Assembly (NCBI GenBank): GCA_017613595.1
Contig: JAGADM010000045.1
Location: forward strand, 1-10,772
DNA length: 10,772 nucleotides
Reading direction: 5' to 3'
Source of the DNA: Lachnospiraceae bacterium
Lineage (GTDB): Bacteria; Bacillota_A; Clostridia; Lachnospirales; Lachnospiraceae
Shown: one piece after another, positions 1 to 6,435 of the stretch
Layout of the letters: every line of letters begins with the position of its first letter
Position numbering within the stretch: the first letter of the stretch is position 1
The notes under the pieces: model-generated
Told to the model about the DNA's origin: nothing
The model's input: the letters and a program-made list of their open reading frames with translations, nothing else
Database searches by the model: none
Made by a program: the position numbers and the translations under genes

Positions 1-1049
1 AACCATGCCGAAACAAGGCCTCTCGGCTCGATGATCGTGACCTCGAGAAGTTTCATCATCCCGAGCGAAGTGATCACGCCGAGCACGATTCCCGAAAGAA
101 ACAGGATTGCCATCTCACGCATGATCATGCCGTATATCTCACCCTTCGAATAACCGATCGATGCATACAGGCAGTACTCGTTGACGCGGTTTCGAAGGAA
201 GGAAATGTAAGCGATCAGTACCGAGATTGCGAGGAAGATCATCACGATCAGAAGGATCATCTTGATGACGCTGTCGATCGTTCCCGCGATATCCTTATCC
301 CAGAGTTCCTTATATCCAACGGCGTCGCATATGTTATCGCCGTTCTCCTCCGAAACGTGCACGCCGTATTTGGCGGCAAGCTTCGCAAAATCCTTGCTGT
401 TGTCGTTACACAAAACGACGTATCCCCATCCGTTGTTATAGTTTCCGCGCGGGGTTCCGAGACACGCCATTCCGTCCGAGCGGAGTGTCCCGACAACCTT
501 GAATACCTGTCCGTAAGAGCCTTCCTGGAACCAGTCGCCGATCTTCATCTTTCCGTTTTTTAAGATGATCTCGTCGACCACGATCTCGCCGTCCCCCGTC
601 GGCATGCGCCCGCCCGTCAGCACCGCGCCCAGGTGTTCCGCTACGAACGGCAGTTCCTCCGCCGGCAGCAGCGGAAATTCGTATCCGAGTCCGCCGACCA
701 CGCCGTTATAGGAGGCACAAAGAAACTGTGTGTCATATACCTTGGTTACGTCCGGATCGCTGCTCAGGTCTTCAAAGAACTTCTGCCTGGCTTCCCGGTA
801 GGCTTCGATATAATCCTCGACGTTAGCGTAATCGTTCCGGTTGACCGGAAAGCTTCCGGCGGTCACTTCGGCAAATGAGATCCTTCTCGTATATTCGAAG
901 ATGATCGGCTTAAAACTTTCGGTCGTTGCGCCGAGGATAAATGCGATGATATACATCGCCATGAACGTGAGCCCCAGCGCTAAGATCAGCACGAAGCAGG
1001 TTCGTTTGTTGTTTTTAATGTATCCGGTTGCGGACAGTCGGCTTTTCAT
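1..1049 (-). CDS. FtsX/MacB-type ABC transporter permease, 3' end cut off by left edge
   Basis: This is the first 349 residues of a membrane permease of the FtsX/MacB class, the membrane partner of an ABC ATPase. I see a basic N-terminus (MKSRLSATGYIKNNKR), a first membrane helix at about 17-40, and a long extracytoplasmic domain at about 45-255. A second helix follows at about 258-284 and a third at about 311-333. The cytoplasmic segment after helix 2 (RNRVNEYCLYASIGYSKGEI, about 286-305) matches the usual FtsX-domain pattern of an Arg/Glu stretch followed by a 'lr-alG' element. The frame is open to the left edge, so the C-terminus and any second FtsX half lie outside. The start is ATG at 1049, ten bases after AAAAGGAG. 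No ATPase gene is visible, and the substrate cannot be read from sequence. A BlaI/CopY-like dyad lies 30 bp upstream. Family confidence is high; function is unknown. Confidence 0.9.
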   Translation of the reverse strand, partial: MKSRLSATGYIKNNKRTCFVLILALGLTFMAMYIIAFILGATTESFKPIIFEYTRRISFAEVTAGSFPVNRNDYANVEDYIEAYREARQKFFEDLSSDPDVTKVYDTQFLCASYNGVVGGLGYEFPLLPAEELPFVAEHLGAVLTGGRMPTGDGEIVVDEIILKNGKMKIGDWFQEGSYGQVFKVVGTLRSDGMACLGTPRGNYNNGWGYVVLCNDNSKDFAKLAAKYGVHVSEENGDNICDAVGYKELWDKDIAGTIDSVIKMILLIVMIFLAISVLIAYISFLRNRVNEYCLYASIGYSKGEIYGMIMREMAILFLSGIVLGVITSLGMMKLLEVTIIEPRGLVSAW

Positions 1050-1078
1050 ACCGATAATGCTCCTTTTACGCATTTATT

Positions 1079-1090
1079 CTACATGTGTAG
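1079..1090. promoter_or_regulatory. BlaI/CopY-like operator dyad upstream of the ABC permease
   Basis: The site reads CTACA-TG-TGTAG (plus strand), a perfect 5-bp dyad with a 2-bp centre. It matches the TACAnnTGTA core known for BlaI/MecI/CopY-family repressor operators. It sits 30 bp upstream of the permease start, a plausible place for a repressor to block initiation or early elongation. No regulator gene is in the window, so the assignment rests on motif and position only. A 10-bp dyad can arise by chance. Confidence 0.4.
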
Positions 1091-1177
1091 TTTCATTGTT
1101 TTATCGCGTTTCTTTGGAATCACATGGATACGGCGTTCCGCGGTTCGTTTCACGCCCTTTTCCCTGAATTCTACTAC

Positions 1178-1206
1178 ATCATACCGAATCGATCTGACAA
1201 TGAAAA
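1178..1206 (-). promoter_or_regulatory. Possible promoter for the ABC permease gene
   Basis: On the minus strand TTTTCA (1206-1201) is followed after exactly 17 bp by TATGAT (1183-1178). The -10 is one mismatch from consensus, and the -35 is weak. It begins immediately after the nested palindrome at 1207-1252 and would give a leader of about 125 nt before the permease. Spacing is ideal but the -35 match is poor, so this is tentative. Confidence 0.3.
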
Positions 1207-1252
1207 GTGACCGCAGTCACATTTTCCGTAAGAAAACCGTGACTGCGGTCAT
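1201..1252 (-). terminator. Probable terminator of the thi operon: 13-bp perfect inverted repeat
   Basis: TGACCGCAGTCAC (1208-1220) and its exact complement (1239-1251) can form a 13-bp stem. The loop contains a second 5-bp stem, TTTTC/GAAAA, around TTACG. On the minus strand the stem is followed by CTTTT, a short T tract. It lies 25 bp past the thiN stop codon, the expected place for an operon terminator. Each arm is itself palindromic (GTGAC-N4-GTCAC), so a protein-binding role is the main alternative. Confidence 0.6.
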
Positions 1253-1276
1253 ATCGTTATTGATTCTTCTTAAGTT

Positions 1277-1900
1277 TTATCTGACCTTTATTAACAGCAG
1301 CCTGCCGTTTGCGACCGACACCTGCGCCGTCTTTTTGGGAAGCGGCTCGTTGCTGACGCCGTACTGGTACTCGCATGTGATCGAAGCATCCTCAAGCGGA
1401 TATTTCGCGTTTCGGATCGTTACGCCTTCCGCGAGCCCCGTGATGTTTAAAAGTGAGAAGTAAGCGTATCGGTCTTCGATAAAGGCCGGTTCTTTCGATA
1501 CGATCTCCATCTCCGAATAATCATCGATCATCTGCGCCTTCTTTCCGAGCGAATCAAGGTACAGAAGGATCGAAACGTTTCCGAGCGTGTGGTCAAGCCT
1601 TCCGCCGACCGTACCGATCAGCAGAAACTCCGAAAAACCTCTCTTAACGGCTTCTTTTACGGCATAAACCGTATCGGTATCGTCCTTCTCACACGGAAGC
1701 ACGATCGTCTCCGTATCAAGGTGCGGGTTTTCATGCGAATCGAAATCTCCGACGATCAGATCCGCCTTCGCGCCGAGCTTATCCATATGCTTAAGCCCGC
1801 TGTCGCAGAACACGAAGAAATCCCCGTCCCGAAGGCAGCTCTTCACAAACTCATATTGCTCAATCGCGGCTCCGCCGACGATTACACAGCGTCTGCTCAT
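1277..1900 (-). CDS. thiN: Thiamine pyrophosphokinase
   Basis: Transfers pyrophosphate from ATP to thiamine, giving thiamine pyrophosphate (TPP), in the cytoplasm. The 207-residue product has the usual family length and motifs: GDFDS at 51-55 and EKDDTD at 71-76, the acidic residues expected to hold Mg-ATP, then GGRLDHTLGN at 99-108. The C-terminal part has the small beta-rich thiamine-binding half (NITGLAEGVTIRNAKYPLE). The start is ATG at 1900, nine bases after AAAGGA and only five bases after the cytX stop, so it is the last gene of the riboswitch-controlled thi operon. Family members act on free thiamine. The operon's synthase makes thiamine monophosphate, which classical ThiN does not accept, so a ThiL elsewhere or a TMP phosphatase would be needed. 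The probable terminator follows directly. Confidence 0.95.
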   Translation of the reverse strand: MSRRCVIVGGAAIEQYEFVKSCLRDGDFFVFCDSGLKHMDKLGAKADLIVGDFDSHENPHLDTETIVLPCEKDDTDTVYAVKEAVKRGFSEFLLIGTVGGRLDHTLGNVSILLYLDSLGKKAQMIDDYSEMEIVSKEPAFIEDRYAYFSLLNITGLAEGVTIRNAKYPLEDASITCEYQYGVSNEPLPKKTAQVSVANGRLLLIKVR

Positions 1901-1905
1901 AGGGT

Positions 1906-3120
1906 TCAGTCCTTTCTGTCCGCCTTTTCGGACGCGCTCTCCTTACTGTCCGTCAGTTTCCAAAAGATCCAATGCGAAACGACGCAGAGTACCATCGTAA
2001 TCGCCATATCGGGAACCGTGTATCCGATCGGGATGTCAACGCGCATCAGAAGCCGGTACGCGATGAAACCGATTACCCAGATGACGAGGTTGCGGATATC
2101 GAAACGAAGCTTCGTTCCGTTCCTCTTCAAAAGGAAGAAATCCGCGATCTGTACGGCGATCATCGGGGCAAATACGGACCCGATGAAGTATAAGAAATCG
2201 GTAATGTCATCCATCGGGAACAGGATTGCGCCTGCGGTACCGATAACGGTTACGGCGATACCGATCCAGCGGCTGTTCAGCTTCTTCGAGATGGATTCGC
2301 TCGACACACCAGCCGAATAAGCATCGAGGAAGGTCGTCGTTACGGTGGAAAATACGATGATCAGAAGCCCTACGATTCCGAGGCCCGCCTTTACGACAAT
2401 CTGCGCGATATCGGACTCTTCGGTAAAGATTGCTGCACCCATGCCGATGATGTACATCCAGCAGCTGACGATGCCGTATACGAGCGCGCTGACCGCCGTT
2501 GCCTTTACCGGCTTCTCGGCTTCTCTCGTGTAGTCGCTGATCAGCGGAAGCCACGAAAGAGGCATCGCGATCGACAGTTCAAGAGCAGCGCCGAACGACA
2601 TGCTTTCACCGTCCACATCGTGGATCACACCGCCGCCGAAGATGACAAAACTGAGGATCACGGTCAGGATGAAAAGCGCGGACATGGAAACCGTGTTCAC
2701 CTTTCCGAGATTCTTGATACCGATGAATATCCAGAGTACGATCAGAGCACCGATGACAAGACACCAGAGCCACTTCATATCCGCTCCCCATATTCCGCCT
2801 GCGGCACCCGCGCCGTCATAGATCATGATCGCGGTCCAGCCGACAAGCTGGATGATGTTGAGTACCGAGAACAGCAGCCCGCCGACGGAACCGAAGCTCA
2901 TCTTTGCGATTTCCATCGAACTCTGACGGACTTTGCCGCCGATCAGTCCCGCCGCGAAAAGCATCAGGCAGCCGATCACATGACCGAGAAGGATCGTCAC
3001 AAGTCCCTTCATAAAACCGAGGGACGAATAATAGGTACCGGTCAGGATTTCCGCAATGGAAACCGCGGCACCGAACCAGATCAGTCCGTTTTCGAATACG
3101 GAAGTACGCTTCTCGTTCAT
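1906..3120 (-). CDS. cytX: CytX-type hydroxymethylpyrimidine (HMP) permease, NCS1 family
   Basis: A 404-residue polytopic membrane protein of the nucleobase:cation symporter-1 family. Its best match by pattern and context is CytX, the putative HMP transporter found in thiamine operons. It shows about twelve hydrophobic segments, an early GAAVSIAEILTGTYYSSLGF stretch at about 17-36, SWLPLISDYTR in the middle (typical of NCS1 helix 6 and its loop) and TTTFLDAYSAG later. The C-terminus is a charged tail. I place the start at ATG 3120, which shares one base with the thiD stop (TGATG) and lies seven bases after AAGGAGG. A GTG one codon earlier is possible but too close to that site. The stop-start overlap implies coupling to thiD, whose substrate CytX would supply. 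A cytosine or purine substrate cannot be excluded from sequence alone. Confidence 0.9.
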   Translation of the reverse strand: MNEKRTSVFENGLIWFGAAVSIAEILTGTYYSSLGFMKGLVTILLGHVIGCLMLFAAGLIGGKVRQSSMEIAKMSFGSVGGLLFSVLNIIQLVGWTAIMIYDGAGAAGGIWGADMKWLWCLVIGALIVLWIFIGIKNLGKVNTVSMSALFILTVILSFVIFGGGVIHDVDGESMSFGAALELSIAMPLSWLPLISDYTREAEKPVKATAVSALVYGIVSCWMYIIGMGAAIFTEESDIAQIVVKAGLGIVGLLIIVFSTVTTTFLDAYSAGVSSESISKKLNSRWIGIAVTVIGTAGAILFPMDDITDFLYFIGSVFAPMIAVQIADFFLLKRNGTKLRFDIRNLVIWVIGFIAYRLLMRVDIPIGYTVPDMAITMVLCVVSHWIFWKLTDSKESASEKADRKD

Positions 3121-3932
3121 CACTCCGCCTCCTTCGCGTATTCACCCGTGAGGGCAAATCCGTGCGCCATCGGGCCGGATCCCGTACCGAGGTCAAGCAT
3201 TGCGGCAAGAGCATCGGAAATGTACGCCTTGGCGCGCTTTACCGATGTGGGAAGATCAAAGCCCTTCGCAAGGTTCGAAGCGATCGCGCTCGAAAGCGTG
3301 CAGCCCGTTCCGTGCGTATTCGGATTGTTGATTCTCTTTCCGTTAAACCAGGTGAACTTGCCGTCCGCATAGAGAAGGTCATTTGCATCGTTGACACTGT
3401 GTCCGCCCTTAAGAAGAACCGCGCAGTGATACGTATCGCCTATCTTCCTCGCGGCTTCGGTCATATCCTGCTCCGTCTTAATGCTCATCCCGGAAAGGAT
3501 CTCGCCCTCGGGAATGTTGGGCGTCGTAACCGCCGCAAGCGGAAGCAGTTCCGAAGTAAGCGTATCTACGGCGTCGCTCTTAAGCAGAACGGAGCCGGAG
3601 GTTGCTACCATAACCGGGTCGACTACCACATTTGCCGCCCCGTACTGTTTCAGTTTCGAAGCGATCACCCTGATCAGTTCCACGCTCGAAACCATGCCGA
3701 TCTTGACCGCATCCGGACGGATGTCTTCAAAGATCATATCGATCTGTTCTCCTAAAAATTCCGGGTCCGTCTCCCGGATCGATCTTACGCCGGTCGTGTT
3801 CTGTGCGGTCAGTGCGGTAATCGCGCTCATCGCATATACACCGTTCATGGTCATTGTTTTTAAATCGGCCTGAATTCCGGCGCCTCCGCTGCAGTCGCTG
3901 CCTGCAATGGTCAATGCTGTTCTCATCTTCAT
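3120..3932 (-). CDS. thiD: Hydroxymethylpyrimidine/phosphomethylpyrimidine kinase
   Basis: Phosphorylates HMP and then HMP-phosphate, making the pyrimidine diphosphate used by ThiE. It is a ribokinase-fold cytoplasmic enzyme of 270 residues, the normal length. It opens with ALTIAGSDCSGGAGIQADLK (6-25), the HMP-binding glycine-rich segment. It continues with KIGMV (77-81), VVVDPVMVATSG (102-113) and TTPNIPE (136-142), and ends with the anion-hole motif HGTGCTLSSAIA at 207-218, including Cys211. The start is ATG at 3932, seven bases after AAGGAG. The frame stays open upstream to 4037, but those residues lack a good ribosome site and family similarity. Its stop overlaps the cytX start. A 127-bp spacer with a hairpin separates it from thiE, the widest gap within the operon. 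Confidence 0.96.
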   Translation of the reverse strand: MKMRTALTIAGSDCSGGAGIQADLKTMTMNGVYAMSAITALTAQNTTGVRSIRETDPEFLGEQIDMIFEDIRPDAVKIGMVSSVELIRVIASKLKQYGAANVVVDPVMVATSGSVLLKSDAVDTLTSELLPLAAVTTPNIPEGEILSGMSIKTEQDMTEAARKIGDTYHCAVLLKGGHSVNDANDLLYADGKFTWFNGKRINNPNTHGTGCTLSSAIASNLAKGFDLPTSVKRAKAYISDALAAMLDLGTGSGPMAHGFALTGEYAKEAE

Positions 3933-3960
3933 GATAAAACTCCTTCCTGTCAGCATCGTT

Positions 3961-4007
3961 TTATGAAGCGGCACAAGGTGGTGCCCCCGGTGTACCGCTG
4001 TTATGAA
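3961..4007 (-). repeat. Hairpin flanked by 7-nt direct repeats in the thiE-thiD spacer
   Basis: In the spacer between thiE and thiD, GCGGTACA (3998-3991) and TGTGCCGC (3975-3968) can form an eight-pair stem with one G-U. A competing stem GGCAC/GTGCC lies within it. The stem is bracketed by two copies of TTCATAA on the minus strand (4007-4001 and 3967-3961). There is no T tract, so it is not an intrinsic terminator. It could be an mRNA processing or stability element between thiE and thiD, or the scar of a tiny insertion. No known family is recognised. Confidence 0.4.
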
Positions 4008-4059
4008 ACCGGTGTCACGTACTCCGGTCATAATCATATTTCCGTCTGAGAGACCGGCG

Positions 4060-4701
4060 TTACTGTCCTACCGTCTCCTCCGCAAGCTTCCGTAACCCGC
4101 GGCATTCCTTCTCGATATCGGGTGCGCTGAAGATGGCGCTTACTAAGGCAAATCCGTCCGCTCCCGTCCCGGCAAGCTGCTTCATGTTTCCTTTGCCGAT
4201 ACCGCCGATCGCGACTACCGGCACGTCAACCGCATCGCAGATTGCGCGGAGCGTTTCTTTTGAAAGAACGTCCGCATCGGCCTTCGTCGAAGTCGAAAAC
4301 ATCGCTCCGACGCCGAGGCAGTCCGCTCCGTTCCTCACAGCTTCGACCGCTTCCTTCACGCTGTGCGCGGACACACCGATCATCATCTTGTCACCGACCC
4401 GCTCCCTGACTTTCGATGCCGCCATGTCTTCCTGTCCGACATGGATTCCGTCTGCGTGACACGCAATCGCAATGTCCACGTTGTCGTTTACGAAGAACGG
4501 CACGTGATAGTTTCTGCAGAGTGCCGCGATCTCATTTGCCTCTTTCAGAAACGTCTCCTCATCGAGGTCCTTTTCGCGAAGCTGAACGCAGGTAACGCCG
4601 CCCTTAAGAGCCGATTCCACCTGCTCGTAAAGGGTCTGTTTTCCGGTCCACGCGCGGTCCGTTACCGCATATAAAAGCATCGTTTTCTTATCGCACTTCA
4701 T
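4060..4701 (-). CDS. thiE: Thiamine-phosphate synthase
   Basis: Joins HMP pyrophosphate with thiazole phosphate to give thiamine monophosphate and pyrophosphate; it is a cytoplasmic TIM-barrel enzyme. The 213-residue product carries YAVTDR (11-16), VQLREKD (39-45), FFVNDNVDIA (69-78), DGIHVGQEDM (84-93), GVGAMFSTSTK (130-140), VVAIGGI (162-168) and LVSAI (186-190). These cover the pyrimidine, diphosphate and thiazole-phosphate binding loops of the family. I chose ATG at 4701, which overlaps the end of thiM by 14 bases, with a modest AAAGG about eight bases ahead. A TTG at 4719 has its GGAG too close, and the ATG at 4680 has no site. The overlap suggests translational coupling to thiM, which makes one of its substrates. 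Confidence 0.96.
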   Translation of the reverse strand: MKCDKKTMLLYAVTDRAWTGKQTLYEQVESALKGGVTCVQLREKDLDEETFLKEANEIAALCRNYHVPFFVNDNVDIAIACHADGIHVGQEDMAASKVRERVGDKMMIGVSAHSVKEAVEAVRNGADCLGVGAMFSTSTKADADVLSKETLRAICDAVDVPVVAIGGIGKGNMKQLAGTGADGFALVSAIFSAPDIEKECRGLRKLAEETVGQ

Positions 4702-5509
4702 ACTTTGCGCCTTTCTCAAGCTGCTCCGGAGTCATCCGGTATACCGCATCGATAATATAATTCCGATAGGACGAATTCCCGTCCTGCTCGCTCAGTCTTT
4801 CATAGGCAATTTCGCCCGCGAGGCCCATCGCGCATACCGCAGCCGCAGCCGCTTCAAGCGGTTTTCCGGGATTGGCGGTCACATAAGCTGCCGTCATCGC
4901 CGACAGCTGGCAGCCGGTTCCGGTAACCGAGGACATCATCGGATGACCGTTCCGGATGCAGTACGTTTTCTCACCGTCCGTAACGATATCGATCGCGCCG
5001 GTAATCGCGATTACCGTGCCGAGCTTCTTCGACACATTTGCCGCAAATGCGACGGCCTCCGCAAGGTTTCCCTCGCTTACGCTGTCCGCCACATCGGCGT
5101 CCACGCCTTTGGTCGTGCCGCTTCCGTTTGCGAGTGTTTTGATCTCGGACATGTTTCCGCGAATTACGGAGAATCGGACGTTCTCAATCAGCTTAAGGGC
5201 CGTTTCGGTACGAAGTTTCGAAGCCCCCGCGCCGACCGGATCGAGCACCACGGGATGCCCGAGTTCGTTGGCCTTCTTTCCGGCAAGAAGCATCGCTTCA
5301 ATGGTACGCTTGTTAAGCGTTCCGATATTGATATTCAACCCACCGCATACGGCAGTGATCTCCTCGACCTCGTCGGCATCATCCGCCATGATCGGCGAAC
5401 CGCCGCACGCGAGAAGGATATTCGCGCAGTCATTGACCGTCACATAATTCGTAATGTTGTGTACGAGCGGACGGGTGTTTCTCACATTGGTCATCATCTC
5501 TTTTAACAT
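4688..5509 (-). CDS. thiM: Hydroxyethylthiazole kinase
   Basis: Phosphorylates 4-methyl-5-(2-hydroxyethyl)thiazole with ATP, the salvage entry of the thiazole half of thiamine. The 273-residue ribokinase-fold product has the expected length. It shows PLVHNITNYVT near the N-terminus (14-24), the ThiM signature GGSPIM (36-41), LDPVGAGA (89-96), VIRGNMSEI (115-123) and VTGTGCQLSA (195-204), which supplies the anion hole and Cys200. The start is ATG at 5509, seven bases after AAGGAG and one base after the thiW stop. An in-frame ATG at 5530 lies inside thiW and has no ribosome site. Its position directly behind the thiazole transporter component ThiW fits import followed by trapping through phosphorylation. 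Confidence 0.97.
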   Translation of the reverse strand: MLKEMMTNVRNTRPLVHNITNYVTVNDCANILLACGGSPIMADDADEVEEITAVCGGLNINIGTLNKRTIEAMLLAGKKANELGHPVVLDPVGAGASKLRTETALKLIENVRFSVIRGNMSEIKTLANGSGTTKGVDADVADSVSEGNLAEAVAFAANVSKKLGTVIAITGAIDIVTDGEKTYCIRNGHPMMSSVTGTGCQLSAMTAAYVTANPGKPLEAAAAAVCAMGLAGEIAYERLSEQDGNSSYRNYIIDAVYRMTPEQLEKGAKYEVR

Positions 5510-5510
5510 G

Positions 5511-6041
5511 TTAACTCTCCTTCGGTTCATCCATGCTGCCCTGCATCATTCCGAGCGCCCCTGACTTCTTCATGCTGAATACAATCACTCCCGCGATCAG
5601 CGAACCGACCGCCGTCGAAACAAAGAACGGAAAGATATATACGTAAAATGCAAGCTTGGAAGCGTCCTGTCCCATGAACAGGATTGCGATCGGATACGCG
5701 CACAATCCGCCGAGCACCGCCGTTCCGAACACTTCACCGATCAGTGTTAACGGAATGTTCTTCGTCTTTTTGTAAAGCAGTCCACACAGGAACGCTCCGA
5801 TCATGCTTCCCGGGAAAGCGAACAGGCTCCCGAGTCCGGTCAGGTTCCGAATAAGCGATGCGGCAAATGCAACACACACTCCGTATACCGGTCCGAGCAA
5901 TACTCCGCACAGCACGTTGACCACATGCTGGATCGGTGCGCATTTGCTTCCTAAAACCGGGAACGAAAGCAGGCTTCCCACAACGGCAACGGCACAGAAC
6001 ATGCCTGCCAGTGCAAGTTTGATGATGTTACTTTTCTTCAT
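5511..6041 (-). CDS. thiW: ThiW, thiazole-specific S component of an ECF transporter
   Basis: A 176-residue integral membrane protein, the substrate-binding S component thought to bring hydroxyethylthiazole into the cell together with a shared ECF energizing module. I count five to six hydrophobic segments: about 6-30, 38-64, 68-86, 93-118 and 125-155, with the basic MKKS start facing the cytoplasm. The family-like motif PIQHVVNVLCGVLLGP (35-50) and FPGSMIGA (74-81) support ThiW rather than another S component. No ATPase or EcfT gene is in the window, as expected for group II ECF systems. The start is ATG at 6041, eight bases after AAAGGAG. The frame is open about 95 codons further upstream, but that stretch is hairpin-rich, reads as unlikely protein and runs into the riboswitch terminator. 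It is first in the TPP-regulated operon. Confidence 0.93.
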   Translation of the reverse strand: MKKSNIIKLALAGMFCAVAVVGSLLSFPVLGSKCAPIQHVVNVLCGVLLGPVYGVCVAFAASLIRNLTGLGSLFAFPGSMIGAFLCGLLYKKTKNIPLTLIGEVFGTAVLGGLCAYPIAILFMGQDASKLAFYVYIFPFFVSTAVGSLIAGVIVFSMKKSGALGMMQGSMDEPKES

Positions 6042-6280
6042 AATGCATACTCCTTTGCGATATCGGGAAACGGCTGAACGAACAGCAACGCTTCCTTTGT
6101 GATCAGAGCCACTACGGGCTCTGTCGGAAGTTCGGTCGATGCTTGCTGGCATCCTCTCACGCCGGAACACGGCTTCCCATCGCTGTTCTTCCAAACGCAG
6201 GGCGCTCCCCCTCCGTCCGCCGCCGAAGCGGATCCGTTCCTTCCCGCGAAGGAACTCCCTGCCGGAAAGTGGCAGGGCAT
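6038..6280 (-). CDS. Doubtful 80-codon reading frame overlapping thiW start by ATGA
   Basis: ATG at 6280 opens 80 codons that end in TGA overlapping the thiW ATG by four bases, a pattern usual for translationally coupled genes. The last 30 or so residues (PVVALITKEALLFVQPF and following) look like ordinary protein with plausible codons. The first half is rich in Gly, Ala, Ser and Cys and crosses five hairpins. The ATG sits directly behind the terminator T run with no ribosome site, and no internal start with a good site is visible. It may be chance, a gene remnant or a leader peptide. No family is recognised. Confidence 0.15.
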   Translation of the reverse strand: MPCHFPAGSSFAGRNGSASAADGGGAPCVWKNSDGKPCSGVRGCQQASTELPTEPVVALITKEALLFVQPFPDIAKEYAL

Positions 6281-6282
6281 GC
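6042..6282 (-). other. Highly structured leader between riboswitch terminator and thiW
   Basis: About 240 nt are transcribed only when the TPP terminator is read through. Six simple hairpins can be drawn: 6257-6277 (7 bp), 6236-6255 (8 bp, 4-nt loop), 6220-6231 (CCGC closed by a UUCG tetraloop), 6161-6173 (4 bp), 6138-6153 (5 bp) and 6104-6123 (7 bp). None is followed by a T tract, so they are not extra terminators. The segment also holds an 80-codon reading frame (6280-6038). The thiW ribosome site lies in its last 20 bases, outside the hairpins. I do not recognise an RNA family. A stability or translation element, or an inserted repeat, are the main options. Confidence 0.55.
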
Positions 6283-6314
6283 AAAAACGGGAGACACCTG
6301 CAGATGCCTCCCGT
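6283..6314 (-). terminator. Riboswitch-controlled intrinsic terminator
   Basis: Minus strand ACGGGAGGCA (6314-6305) pairs with TGTCTCCCGT (6296-6287) over ten positions including one G-U, with an 8-nt loop, followed by a five-T run (6287-6283). It lies 18 bases after the TPP aptamer and about 240 bases before thiW. This is the arrangement of a transcriptional-attenuation riboswitch, in which TPP binding favours this stem. Confidence 0.92.
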
Positions 6315-6332
6315 AATAGAAATCATTATAAC

Positions 6333-6419
6333 GACTACCTACGGCGGCATGATCCGCATCAGGTGAAGGGTCGAAGTTCGATAACTTCCTCTCAGCCTGT
6401 CCGCACAGACTCCCCTGTC
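6333..6419 (-). promoter_or_regulatory. TPP riboswitch (THI box) aptamer
   Basis: The conserved THI-box elements occur in order on the minus strand: GGGG near the 5' side of P1, the P3 hairpin GTCTGT/ACAGGC, the core CTGAGAGG (6395-6388), the P3a hairpin GAAGTT/AACTTC, then ACCCTTCACCTGATG, CGGATCATGCCGCC and CGTAGG. The outer GAC/GTC closes P1 at both ends. CTGAGA and the ACCTGAT...GGAT..TGCC..CGTAGG half form the pyrimidine and pyrophosphate sensor helices of known TPP aptamers. It precedes thiW and is followed by a terminator, so excess TPP should stop transcription of all six thi genes. Confidence 0.97.
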
Positions 6420-6435
6420 TCTGTTTTGCAATCTA

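Noticed and set aside
1589..2320. Plus-strand open frame of about 240 codons
   Set aside because: It lies opposite thiN and cytX, has no ribosome site, and its composition reads as the complement of real genes.
2620..3372. Plus-strand open frame of 250 codons
   Set aside because: Antisense to cytX and thiD; rich in His, Asp and Arg as expected of a shadow frame, with no recognisable domain.
3933..4037. Longer thiD start at ATG 4037 adding 35 residues
   Set aside because: The extension crosses a hairpin, has no good ribosome site and goes beyond the normal ThiD N-terminus; ATG 3932 has AAGGAG at ideal distance.
6042..6326. Longer thiW start at 6326 adding 95 residues
   Set aside because: It would begin before the terminator stem of the riboswitch, has Arg-rich improbable sequence, and ATG 6041 has a strong ribosome site and the usual MKKS membrane-protein start.
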